Origin: Burkholderiaceae bacterium
Lineage (GTDB): Bacteria > Pseudomonadota > Gammaproteobacteria > Burkholderiales > Burkholderiaceae_C
NCBI GenBank assembly: GCA_024235915.1
Contig: JACKLO010000009.1
Span: forward strand, 124,001-188,000
DNA: 64,000 nt
Reading direction: 5' to 3'
Position 1 is the stretch's first letter. Each line of letters opens with the position of its first letter. Made by a program: the position numbers and the translations under genes. The notes beneath the pieces were generated by a model. That model was not told where the DNA came from, did no database searches, and worked only from the letters and a program-made list of their open reading frames with translations. Positions 56,839 to 64,000 of the stretch are shown here, in pieces.

Positions 56839-57744
56839 ATGCTCGACTACGCCGCACTCTCAGCGCTGGCAGCCGTGGTGCGTGAAGGCAGCTTCGAGCG
56901 CGCCGCGCGCAGCCTGCACGTCACGCCCTCGGCGGTCTCGCAGCGTATCCGTGGCCTGGAGGAGCGTGTGGGCAGCGCACTGGTGGTGCGCGGGCAGCCC
57001 TGCACAGCCACTGATCTGGGACAAAGGCTGTGCCAGCACCTGGACCAGGTCCGCCTGCTGGAACTCGACCTGCACGGCGCCCTGCCGGGGCGACTGGGGG
57101 GCGCGGCCGACACGGTGGCCCGCGTGCCGCTGCCGGTGGCCGTGAACGCCGACAGCCTGGCCACCTGGTTCGCACCGGCGGCGGCAGCCTTCGCGGCCCA
57201 GGCGCCGGTACTGCTGGAACTGCTGGTGGACGACCAGGACCACACGGCCGAAGGACTGCGCAGCGGCCGTGTGCTCGCCGCCGTCACCGGCAGTGCCCGC
57301 GCACCCACCGGCTGCAACAGCCGGCCGCTGGGCGCCATGCGCTACGTGGCGGCGGCCAGCCCAGGCTTCGTGGCCCGGCACTTCGCCAGTGGCGTCGGTG
57401 CGGGGAGCCTGGCCCGCGCGCCCAGCCTGGCCTTCAACGGCAAGGACGACCTGCAGGCGCGCTGGGTGCGCCGGCTGTGCCACCGCGATGTCGAGATGCC
57501 CAGGCACACGCTGCCCTCGACGCAGGCCTTCCTGACCGCCGCTCTGGCCGGCATGGGCTGGGGCCTGCAGCCGCTGAGCCTGGCCGCACCGCACCTGCAG
57601 GACGGCAGCCTGGTGGAACTGGTGCCGGCGACCCCGCTGGACGTGCCGCTGTTCTGGCAGCACGCACGCGCCGCCTCGTCGCTGCTCGAAGGCCTGGGCC
57701 AGGCGGTCGTGGCGGCGGCCGCCGCCGCGCTGCGTCGACGCTGA
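56839..57744 (+). CDS. argP: LysR family regulator ArgP (LysG type)
   Basis: The 301-residue protein opens LDYAALSALAAVVREGSFER and TPSAVSQRIRGLEERVGSAL, very close to ArgP/LysG helix-turn-helix sequences. The effector domain follows. ArgP senses basic amino acids and activates the exporter divergently encoded at 56763. Confidence 0.9.
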   Translation: MLDYAALSALAAVVREGSFERAARSLHVTPSAVSQRIRGLEERVGSALVVRGQPCTATDLGQRLCQHLDQVRLLELDLHGALPGRLGGAADTVARVPLPVAVNADSLATWFAPAAAAFAAQAPVLLELLVDDQDHTAEGLRSGRVLAAVTGSARAPTGCNSRPLGAMRYVAAASPGFVARHFASGVGAGSLARAPSLAFNGKDDLQARWVRRLCHRDVEMPRHTLPSTQAFLTAALAGMGWGLQPLSLAAPHLQDGSLVELVPATPLDVPLFWQHARAASSLLEGLGQAVVAAAAAALRRR

Positions 57745-57746
57745 CT

Positions 57747-58235
57747 TCAGCGGTCGGCGGCCACCTCGGCATCCCAGGCGACGAACATGCGCCGCCTCGT
57801 GTGGCGGAACTGTGGCCGCACACGGTCACTCCAGGGCGTGGCGCGCACCGCCAGCCAGGCGGATGACTGCAGCACATCGGCCGCCGTCAGGTGGTAGCTG
57901 GCCAGGTGGTGCGGAGCGGCCGCCCGCCGATGCCGCCGCGCCTGCACCGTGCCCGGCACGGCCGCCAGACCGGGCAGATGCTCCTGCGCGTACCAGGCTT
58001 CGAAGTCGGCTTCGTGCCCCGGCGCCACGTCGGTCTCGACGACGTAGTGGTGCGTGGGCCGCTCGCCGGCGCTGCACCCGTCCAGCCATTGCAGGGGCTG
58101 CAGCGCCAGCCAGCCGTAACCCGGGCAGACATCCGATTCCGCATAGGCACGGTGCGGCCCATCGTCCAGCGCGCGCCAGCACTCGGCACCCTCAGGAGGC
58201 TCGCCGTCGAACTCGAGCAGCCACAGCGCCGCCAT
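57747..58235 (-). CDS. ferredoxin-fold (dimeric alpha/beta barrel-like) hypothetical protein
   Basis: This 162-residue protein is not recognised in detail. The middle segment YVVETDVAPGHEADFEAWYA followed by EHLPGLAAVPGTVQARRHRR is typical for EthD-like dimeric alpha/beta barrels, which act on or bind aromatic and quinone-like compounds. The C-terminus is rich in Trp and Arg. ATG 58235 lies 2 bp after the CMD gene stop; a TTG at 58241 is also possible. It is the last gene of the five-gene catabolic operon. Confidence 0.65.
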   Translation of the reverse strand: MAALWLLEFDGEPPEGAECWRALDDGPHRAYAESDVCPGYGWLALQPLQWLDGCSAGERPTHHYVVETDVAPGHEADFEAWYAQEHLPGLAAVPGTVQARRHRRAAAPHHLASYHLTAADVLQSSAWLAVRATPWSDRVRPQFRHTRRRMFVAWDAEVAADR

Positions 58236-58237
58236 GC

Positions 58238-58768
58238 TCAATGCCCGATGTCCAGCGCCACCAACAGGCGCGAGACCATGTTGTAGGCGGCCACCGTGGT
58301 CACCAGCTCCAGCAGGCCACGCGCATCCCAGCGCGACTGCAGCGCGTCCATCAGCGCGGGCGGCACGCGGATGTCGCGCGTCATCGCATCGGTGAGCGCC
58401 AGCACCTCACGTTCACGGACGTCAAAGACCTCGCCGACCACGTCGGCCCGCACCGCCTCGAGCTTGGCCGGGCCGACGCCAGCGGCCTGTGCGTGCGGCA
58501 CATGCGCCTCGAACTCGTACGTCGCGCCATTGAGCACGGCCACGCGCAGGATGACCAGCTCCCGCAGGTCGGCCGGCACGGTGGTGTGCTGGCGCACGGC
58601 GGTGAGCAGCTGTTCCCAGCCCGCGGCCACCGGCGCACTGTGGCCCAGCACCTGGTAGAGCAGCGACACACGCCCGCGCGCGGCCACCAGCTGCGCCTCC
58701 AGCGCCGCCAGTTCGGGCCGGGTGCCCGGCGGGATCGGCGGCAGCCGGGGCTCGGTCGCACCGGCCAT
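58238..58768 (-). CDS. carboxymuconolactone decarboxylase (CMD) family protein
   Basis: The 176-residue helical product has RELVILRVAVLNGATYEFEA with AHVPHAQAAGV after it, the CMD/AhpD-type core, but lacks the AhpD C-x2-C pair (NGATYEFEAH in place of CxxCxxxH). Members of this sub-branch include gamma-carboxymuconolactone decarboxylase homologues and many proteins of unknown role in aromatic degradation. The ATG 58768 overlaps the TGA of the Bug-receptor gene. Confidence 0.82.
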   Translation of the reverse strand: MAGATEPRLPPIPPGTRPELAALEAQLVAARGRVSLLYQVLGHSAPVAAGWEQLLTAVRQHTTVPADLRELVILRVAVLNGATYEFEAHVPHAQAAGVGPAKLEAVRADVVGEVFDVREREVLALTDAMTRDIRVPPALMDALQSRWDARGLLELVTTVAAYNMVSRLLVALDIGH

Positions 58769-59736
58769 CACTGGACCTTGATGCCCTTGGCCTTGATCAG
58801 GCGCGCCCACTTGTCCGTGTCGGACTTCAGCAGGGCCGCGAGCTCCTGCGGCGTCGACGGCAGCGGCTCGGCGCCGGAGGCAATGAGCTTGTCGCGCACG
58901 GCCGGCGCCGTCAGCGCCTGATGCACCGCCTTGTTCAGCGCCAGCACCACCGCCGGCGGCGTGGCCGCGGGCACGAAGAAAGCGTACCAGTTGACCGTGT
59001 CCACGCCGCGGATGCCCTGCTCCTCCAGCGTCGGCACGTCGGGCAGCGCCGGGTGGCGCTTGGGCGCGGCGATGCCCAGCACCCGCAGCTTGCCGCCCTT
59101 GACGTGGCCGATGAGGCCCGGCACGTCGCCGAAGAAGCCGGCCACCTGGCCCCCCATCAGGTCGGTGATCGCAGGCGCCGCGCCCTTGTACGGGATGTGC
59201 ACCAGCTTCGCGCCGGTGCCGTCAGCCAGCTGCTCGATCGCCAGGTGCGGGATGCTGCCGATGCCCGACGAGGCCATCGGCAGGCCGTCGGCGCTGGCCT
59301 TGGCGCGGGCGACGAATTCACCGGCGCTCTTCGCCGGATCGGCCGGGTTGACGACCAGCAGCTCCACGTTGTTGACGACCAGCGACACCGGCGCGAAGTC
59401 GCGCTGCATGTCGTAGGGCAGCTTGTCGTAGAGCGACGGGTTGATCGCCGCGGCGCCCACGCTGGTGATCCAGATCGTGCGTCCGTCCGGTGCCGAGCGC
59501 ACCACCTCCATGGCGCCGATGGCCCCGTTCGCGCCCGGCTTGTTCTCGATCACCACGGTGTGGCCCAGGGCCTTGCCCAGTTCCTCGGCCAGGGTGCGCG
59601 AGACGGCATCCACCGGGCCGCCGGGCGAAAACGACACCACGATGCGCGTGGTCGGCGTCTGGGCCCCGGACATGATGGGGCTCAGCGCAGCGGCAGCCAG
59701 CGCGGCGGTGGCGATCCAGTGGCGGCGGGAAGTCAT
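58768..59736 (-). CDS. Bug family tripartite tricarboxylate transporter substrate-binding protein
   Basis: The 322-residue periplasmic receptor has a twin-arginine-free signal (HWIATAALAAAALSPIMSGAQ), then IVVSFSPGGPVDAVSRTLAE, NKPGANGAIGAMEV and YKGAAPAITDLMGGQV, the Bug/TctC pattern. These proteins bind carboxylates in the periplasm, sometimes without adjacent membrane subunits. Here no TctA/TctB genes are in the window. It lies in the catabolic operon between an SDR and a CMD-family gene. Confidence 0.92.
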   Translation of the reverse strand: MTSRRHWIATAALAAAALSPIMSGAQTPTTRIVVSFSPGGPVDAVSRTLAEELGKALGHTVVIENKPGANGAIGAMEVVRSAPDGRTIWITSVGAAAINPSLYDKLPYDMQRDFAPVSLVVNNVELLVVNPADPAKSAGEFVARAKASADGLPMASSGIGSIPHLAIEQLADGTGAKLVHIPYKGAAPAITDLMGGQVAGFFGDVPGLIGHVKGGKLRVLGIAAPKRHPALPDVPTLEEQGIRGVDTVNWYAFFVPAATPPAVVLALNKAVHQALTAPAVRDKLIASGAEPLPSTPQELAALLKSDTDKWARLIKAKGIKVQ

Positions 59737-59762
59737 GGTTTGTCTCCTGGGGTGTGAAGGGT

Positions 59763-60566
59763 TCAGTCGCAGCGTGCGGTCATGCCGCCGTCGACCACGA
59801 TCTCAGTGCCGGTGACGAAACGCGCGTCGTCGCTGGCCAGGTAGAGCACGGCCGCAGCGGTGTCGCGGCCGTCGCCCATGAAGCCCAGCGGGATGCGCTT
59901 CTGGCGCTGCGCCAGCAGCGCGTCGACATCACCGCCGGCGCGCTGCCTGGCCAGCCGCACTTCCACCATCGGCGTGTGCAGCTGCCCGGGCACCACGGTG
60001 TTGACGCGGACGCCCATCGGCGCGTGCTGCACGGCCACCACGCGCGAGAGCTGGATCACGCCGGCCTTGGTGGCGGCGTAGGCCACCTGCGCGCTGCCCG
60101 TCCAGCGCAGGCCGGAGGTGGACGCGATGTTGACAATGGCGCCGCTGCGTTGCGCCACCATGGTCGGCAGCACGTGCTTGCAGGCCAGGAACACGCTCTT
60201 GAGGTTGACGTCCACTTGCGTGTCCCACACCGCCTCGTCCATCTCCACCGGCCCGCCCGCGGCCGACCCGCCGACGTTGTTGACCAGCACATCGATGCGG
60301 CCGAAGCGCTGCAGGCATTCGGCGGCCATCGCCGCCAGGCTGGCCGACGACGTCACGTCCGCCGTCCACGGGTGGATGGCTTGGCGCGCATCGCCGGCAC
60401 GCTCCAGCGTCTCGGCCAGGCGGTCGGCATCGCGGTCCACGGCGAGCACCTGCGCGCCCTCCTCCGCCAGCTGCACGGCGATGGCGCGGCCATTGCCCCA
60501 GCCGGGGCCGACGCAGCCGGCGCCGGTGACGATGGCCACGCGGCCTTCGAAGCGGCGTGCGCTCAT
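59763..60566 (-). CDS. SDR family oxidoreductase
   Basis: The 267-residue short-chain dehydrogenase has VTGAGCVGPGWGNGRAIAVQ, an extended and unusual cofactor loop, NNVGGSAAGGP, and the active site with Ser in IASTSGLR and Tyr/Lys in AYAATKAGVI. The C-terminus ends VTGTEIVVDGG, common in the family. It probably oxidises a hydroxyl in the same pathway as the neighbouring amidohydrolase, which overlaps it by 4 bp. Confidence 0.88.
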   Translation of the reverse strand: MSARRFEGRVAIVTGAGCVGPGWGNGRAIAVQLAEEGAQVLAVDRDADRLAETLERAGDARQAIHPWTADVTSSASLAAMAAECLQRFGRIDVLVNNVGGSAAGGPVEMDEAVWDTQVDVNLKSVFLACKHVLPTMVAQRSGAIVNIASTSGLRWTGSAQVAYAATKAGVIQLSRVVAVQHAPMGVRVNTVVPGQLHTPMVEVRLARQRAGGDVDALLAQRQKRIPLGFMGDGRDTAAAVLYLASDDARFVTGTEIVVDGGMTARCD

Positions 60567-61417
60567 GGGGCGACTCCAAAGCGGTAGAGGCGCTGGGGGT
60601 TGTTCACCAGCAGGCGCTGGCGGTCGGCCGGCAGCGGTGCGATCTCGCCGATCAACTCGGCCAACTGCGCATCGTCGGGCACCGCGTGGTGGTTGGGGTG
60701 AGGCCAGTCGTTGCCCCAGAGCACACGGTCGCCATGCGCCTGCAGCAGCCGGCGCGCAAGCGGCAGCGCATCGGCATAGGGCGCGCCGCTGCGCGAGATG
60801 CGGTCACAGCCGCTGAGCTTGACCCAGAGCTGCGGCTGCTCCATCAGCACGCAGAGCGCGCGGAAGTGGGCCCCGTCAGCGCCCTCGCCGGCGTCGATGC
60901 GGCCGATGTGGTCGATCACCACCGGCACCGGTGAACGCCGCCAGGCCGGCGCCAGGTCCACCAGCACGGTCTGCGGGCTGCCGTGCACCTGCAGGTGCCA
61001 GCCCAGGCGCACCAACCGCCCGGCCAGGGCCAGCACGCCGTCGACCGGCGCGGCCTGGCCCAGGTGGCCCATGAAGTTGAAGCGCACGCCGCGGAAACCG
61101 GCGGCGTCCAGGCGGTCGAGCTCCGCATCGGCCACGTCCAGCGGCAGCAGCGCGATGCCTCGGTAGTCCTGCGGGCGCCCGGCCACGGCGTGTTCGGTCA
61201 CGGCGTTGTCCAGGCCGTGGCAGGTGGACTGCACGACGACACAGCGCTGCAGGCCCAGGCGGTCGTTGAGCGCGTAGAGCGCTTCGCGCGGCGCGTCCAC
61301 CTCGGGCACGAAGGGTGCACCGGCGGCATACGGAAACTGCGCGCGCGGCCCGAAGACGTGGCAGTGGGCATTGCAGGCCCCCGCGGGCAGCGGGGACGTC
61401 GAAGGGCTCGGATTCAT
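60563..61417 (-). CDS. amidohydrolase family protein (2-pyrone-4,6-dicarboxylate lactonase-like)
   Basis: The 284-residue metal-dependent hydrolase has NAHCHVFGPRAQFPY at about 15-29, FRGVRFNFMGHLG, VVIDHIGRIDAG and WGNDWPHPNHH near the C-terminus, matching the LigI-like lactone hydrolases that open 2-pyrone-4,6-dicarboxylate and related lactones. ATG 61417 is the start. It is the first gene of the operon running to 57747 and is divergent from a LysR gene. Confidence 0.87.
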   Translation of the reverse strand: MNPSPSTSPLPAGACNAHCHVFGPRAQFPYAAGAPFVPEVDAPREALYALNDRLGLQRCVVVQSTCHGLDNAVTEHAVAGRPQDYRGIALLPLDVADAELDRLDAAGFRGVRFNFMGHLGQAAPVDGVLALAGRLVRLGWHLQVHGSPQTVLVDLAPAWRRSPVPVVIDHIGRIDAGEGADGAHFRALCVLMEQPQLWVKLSGCDRISRSGAPYADALPLARRLLQAHGDRVLWGNDWPHPNHHAVPDDAQLAELIGEIAPLPADRQRLLVNNPQRLYRFGVAP

Positions 61418-61464
61418 CGCGGCGCAGTGTGGCGCGGCCGGCTTCGGCCACCGCTGCGGCTTGT

Positions 61465-61479
61465 GCATACCAGTTATGC
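61465..61479. promoter_or_regulatory. LysR-type operator between amidohydrolase and LysR genes
   Basis: GCATA-CCAGT-TATGC is a perfect 5-5-5 inverted repeat in the 71 bp divergent gap, 9 bp before the LysR ATG and 47 bp from the operon start. This fits the usual LysR box and shared control of both directions. Confidence 0.55.
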
Positions 61480-61488
61480 TTTGCCGCC

Positions 61489-62376
61489 ATGGACCTCGGG
61501 AAACTCCGGAGCTTCGTGGCCGTGGCCGACACTGGCAGCTTCAGCCAAGCGGCGGCCATGCACAACCAGGCGCAGTCCAGCCTCAGCCGCCAGATCGCGG
61601 CGCTGGAGGCCGAACTGGGCCTGCGCCTGCTGGAACGCCACGGCCGTGGCGCCGTGCCCACCGAGGCCGGCCAGGTGCTGCTGGGCCACGCCCGTGGCCT
61701 GCTCGAAGGGGCAGAGCGCGCGCTGACCGACCTGCGCGAGCTGCAGGCGAACCCCGGCGGCCGTGTCACCGTGGACCTGCCGCCGCGGGTGGCCCTGGGC
61801 CTGAGCGTGCCGCTGGTGCATGCCTTCCGCGCCCAGTTTCCGCGCGCCGTGATCACGGTGCTGGAGGGCCTGAGCATGGCGCTGCGCGAACAGCTCATCG
61901 CCGGCCGCCTGGACCTGGCCATCCTCTTCGACCCGCCGCCGGCGCCGCAGATCCGCACCGAACCGTTGCTGCGCGAACCGCTGCTGCTGGTGGCCCCGCC
62001 GGGCAGCCGGCTGCCGGCACGCATTGCTCTGGCAGCGCTGCCGCAGTACCCGTTGGTGCTGCCCAGCGCACCGAACGCCATCCGCGCCCTGCTGGACCGC
62101 GCCCTGGCACCGCGGGGCATCGTGCTGCAGGTGGCGGCCGAAGTGGGCGCCGTGGGCACCGCGCTGGCCCTGGTGGCGCGCGGTGAAGGCTGCAGCGTGC
62201 TGCCGGCCAGCGCACTGGCGGCGCACCCGGCCGGCGCCACGCTGCCGCAGGCACCGCTGGGCCCGCCGGCGATCCGCAACCAGATGGTGCTGGCGATGCC
62301 GGTGGCGCGCCCGGCCACCCGGCTGCTGCGCGAGACGGCGCAGCTGCTGCGGACGCTGGACTTCCGTCAGGGCTGA
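61489..62376 (+). CDS. LysR family transcriptional regulator
   Basis: The 295-residue protein has the helix-turn-helix region LRSFVAVADTGSFSQAAAMH and QSSLSRQIAALEAELGLR, and a LysR effector domain (VTVDLPPRVALGLSVPLVHA). It probably controls the divergent catabolic operon (61417 to 57747) through the inverted repeat upstream. ATG 61489 is the start. Confidence 0.9.
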   Translation: MDLGKLRSFVAVADTGSFSQAAAMHNQAQSSLSRQIAALEAELGLRLLERHGRGAVPTEAGQVLLGHARGLLEGAERALTDLRELQANPGGRVTVDLPPRVALGLSVPLVHAFRAQFPRAVITVLEGLSMALREQLIAGRLDLAILFDPPPAPQIRTEPLLREPLLLVAPPGSRLPARIALAALPQYPLVLPSAPNAIRALLDRALAPRGIVLQVAAEVGAVGTALALVARGEGCSVLPASALAAHPAGATLPQAPLGPPAIRNQMVLAMPVARPATRLLRETAQLLRTLDFRQG

Positions 62377-62392
62377 GCGATTGTGCTAGTGA

Positions 62393-62416
62393 TGGGGCGG
62401 CGGCCAGGCCGCCCCA
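62393..62416. terminator. bidirectional hairpin between convergent genes
   Basis: A 9 bp stem (TGGGGCGGC and GCCGCCCCA) with a 6-base loop lies between the LysR stop and the MFS stop. A run of T is lacking on both sides, so it may work with Rho or only as an mRNA end protector. Confidence 0.5.
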
Positions 62417-62419
62417 CGG

Positions 62420-64000
62420 TCAGTGCGCGCCGCCGCCGTCGACCGCCGCGCCGCCTGGCGTCGCCTTCGCGGGGCGCGTCAGCCAGACGAGCGGGATCAG
62501 CCCCAGGAACAGCCATGCCGACAGGCGGAACAGGTCGGTCGCCGCCATCGTGAAGGCCTGCTGGTCGATCAGGCGGTTGACCAGCGCCATGGACGCCTCC
62601 GGGCTCATGCCGGTGCTGCCCAGCTGCGTCAGCGCGCTTTCCGCCGCCACACGGCCCGTGTGCACCTGGGACGCGAGTTCGGCGTGGTGCAGGGCCGCCC
62701 TGCGCTCCCACAGCGTGGTCATCAGCGAGGTGCCGATGGCGCCGGAGGCGATGCGCGCGAAGTTGCTCAGACCCGCTGCCGCCGGGATCTGCGGCGGCGC
62801 CAGACCGCTGAAGACGATGGACTGCAGCGGGATGAAGAACAGCGCCACCGCCGCACCCTGCAGGATCGTGGGGATGAGGATGTCGATGAACGGCGTCTGG
62901 GTGTCGAAGTGGCCGCGCATCCACAGCACCAGCGCAAAGCCCAGGAAGGCGACCGTGGCCAGCCGGCGCGGGTCGATGCGCGCCACGTTGCGCCCCACCC
63001 AGGGCGACATCACGATGGCCAGCAGCCCCACCGGCGCCATCGCCAGCCCGGCCCAGGTGGCGGTGTAGCCCATCCATTGCTGCAGCCACAGCGGCAGCAG
63101 CACCACGTTGCCGAAGAACAGGCCGTAGGCCACCGACAGCGACAGCGTGCCGAGCGCGAAGTTGCGCCGCGCGAACAGGCGCAAGTCCACCACCGGGTGC
63201 GCCTCGGTGAGTTCCCAGACGAGGAAGAAGGCCAGGCCAACCATGGTGGCCACGGCCAGGGCGACGATGGGCGTGGACTCGAACCAGTCGTGCTCCTTGC
63301 CCAGGTCCACCATCAGCTGCATGCTGCCCACCCACAGCACGAGCAACGCCAGGCCGACGCCGTCCACCGGCACCTTGCGCGGCACGGTGTCGCGCGCCTT
63401 GTACATCTGCCAGCTGGCCAGGCCGGCCAGCAGGCCCACCGGCACGTTGATGTAGAAGATCCAGGGCCAGCTGACGTGGTCGGTGATCCAGCCGCCCAGC
63501 AGCGGCCCGACCACCGGCGCCACCAGTGTCGTCATGCCCCAGAAGGCCATGGCCATGCCGGCCAGTGCCGGCGGGTAGCTGGCCAGCAGCAGCGTCTGCG
63601 ACAGCGGGATCATCGGCCCGGCGACGAAGCCCTGGAACACGCGCGCGGCGATCAGCGTCTCGATGGTCGGCGCCAGGCCGCACAGCCAGGACGCGAGCAC
63701 GAACAGCAGCACGCTGGTGACGAACAGGCGCACCGGGCCGAAGCGCTGGGTCAGCCAGCCGGTCAGCGGCACCGAGATGGCGTTGGCCACCGCGAAGGAG
63801 GTGATCACCCAGGTGCCCTGTGCCGGGCTCACGCCCATGTCGCCGGCGATGGCCGGGATGGAGACATTGGCGATAGACGTGTCGAGCACGTTCATGAACG
63901 TGGCCAGCGAAAGCGCCACCGTGCCCAGCGCGCGGGCGCTGCCGGTCAGCGGCGGGATGGCCGGTGGCCGCCCTGCGGGCGTGGCTGGGGCAGGCGGTGC
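62420..64000 (-). CDS. DHA2 family MFS multidrug transporter (EmrB/QacA type), N-terminus outside the window
   Basis: The frame stays open to the last base, so at least 526 residues are visible and the start lies beyond. It begins in the window with a Pro/Ala-rich segment, then TM1 with FMNVLDTSIANVSIPAIA, GWLTQRFGPVRLF, and about 14 transmembrane segments in total. The motif LDTSIANVS and ITDHVSWPWIFYINVPVG are typical of 14-TM DHA2 drug exporters. An HlyD-type partner gene is not in the window. Confidence 0.9.
   Translation of the reverse strand, partial: APPAPATPAGRPPAIPPLTGSARALGTVALSLATFMNVLDTSIANVSIPAIAGDMGVSPAQGTWVITSFAVANAISVPLTGWLTQRFGPVRLFVTSVLLFVLASWLCGLAPTIETLIAARVFQGFVAGPMIPLSQTLLLASYPPALAGMAMAFWGMTTLVAPVVGPLLGGWITDHVSWPWIFYINVPVGLLAGLASWQMYKARDTVPRKVPVDGVGLALLVLWVGSMQLMVDLGKEHDWFESTPIVALAVATMVGLAFFLVWELTEAHPVVDLRLFARRNFALGTLSLSVAYGLFFGNVVLLPLWLQQWMGYTATWAGLAMAPVGLLAIVMSPWVGRNVARIDPRRLATVAFLGFALVLWMRGHFDTQTPFIDILIPTILQGAAVALFFIPLQSIVFSGLAPPQIPAAAGLSNFARIASGAIGTSLMTTLWERRAALHHAELASQVHTGRVAAESALTQLGSTGMSPEASMALVNRLIDQQAFTMAATDLFRLSAWLFLGLIPLVWLTRPAKATPGGAAVDGGGAH

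Overview
The window is about 70 % GC, has short intergenic gaps and many ATGA/TGATG stop-start overlaps, and shows no tRNA, rRNA, insertion sequence, phage or CRISPR. The gene set (Bug-type periplasmic receptor, complete ccmABCDEFGHI, CheZ, PaiB, ArgP with an ArgO/LysE exporter, pimeloyl-type acyl-CoA dehydrogenases, several LysR regulators) points to a chromosomal region of a motile, respiring betaproteobacterium of the order Burkholderiales, probably Comamonadaceae or the Rubrivivax/Leptothrix (Sphaerotilaceae) group. The presence of a 6-phosphofructokinase fits the latter slightly better. Taxonomy is inferred from gene content only.

Layout. 1-8.3 kb: alpha/beta hydrolase end, rsgA with a possible leader peptide, rluA, an SDR, an HDOD protein with a flagellar-type promoter, an S10 peptidase-pfkA-DUF3149 operon, a DUF502 membrane protein and a Thr-rich repeat protein. 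8.3-13.2 kb: an ammonia-lyase coupled to a 2OG-Fe dioxygenase, a MetE-like methyltransferase, and an MFS transporter fused to an ABM-type domain. 13.2-17 kb: a GntR regulator translationally coupled to a complete polar amino-acid ABC importer. 17-21.4 kb: an RND efflux pump and its adaptor. 21.5-25.3 kb: phosphatase, exonuclease, two coupled envelope proteins (one with a long Gly/Thr linker) and a Crp/Fnr regulator. 25.3-28.9 kb: acyl-CoA ligase and a membrane Ser/Thr kinase.

28.9-35.7 kb holds the most unusual locus. Two paralogous two-gene cassettes each pair a small secreted sulfite-oxidase-fold protein with a hybrid sensor histidine kinase (TM-periplasmic-TM-HisKA-HATPase-REC-Hpt) through an ATGA overlap, and they flank a divergent murB. 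The secreted partners appear to lack the molybdenum-ligating cysteine, which suggests sensing rather than catalysis.

35.7-47.3 kb: yajQ, a retropepsin-like protease, pimC/pimD-like dehydrogenases, a P1 peptidase, a LysR/hydrolase divergent pair, a flavoprotein, a ketopantoate-reductase-like enzyme and an oxalyl-CoA-synthetase-like ligase. 47.3-54.4 kb: the full cytochrome c maturation operon ccmA-I. 54.5-57.7 kb: cheZ behind a sigma-28 promoter, PaiB, and the ArgO/ArgP divergent pair. 57.7-62.4 kb: an uncharacterised five-gene catabolic operon (amidohydrolase, SDR, Bug receptor, CMD-family protein, ferredoxin-fold protein) divergent from its LysR regulator. The window ends inside a DHA2-type MFS transporter. 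A family of GC-rich palindromic intergenic repeats sits exactly between stop and start codons at three places (38.7, 45.7 and 53.1 kb). No gene-free stretch exceeds 300 bp; the longest gaps are about 200-255 bp.
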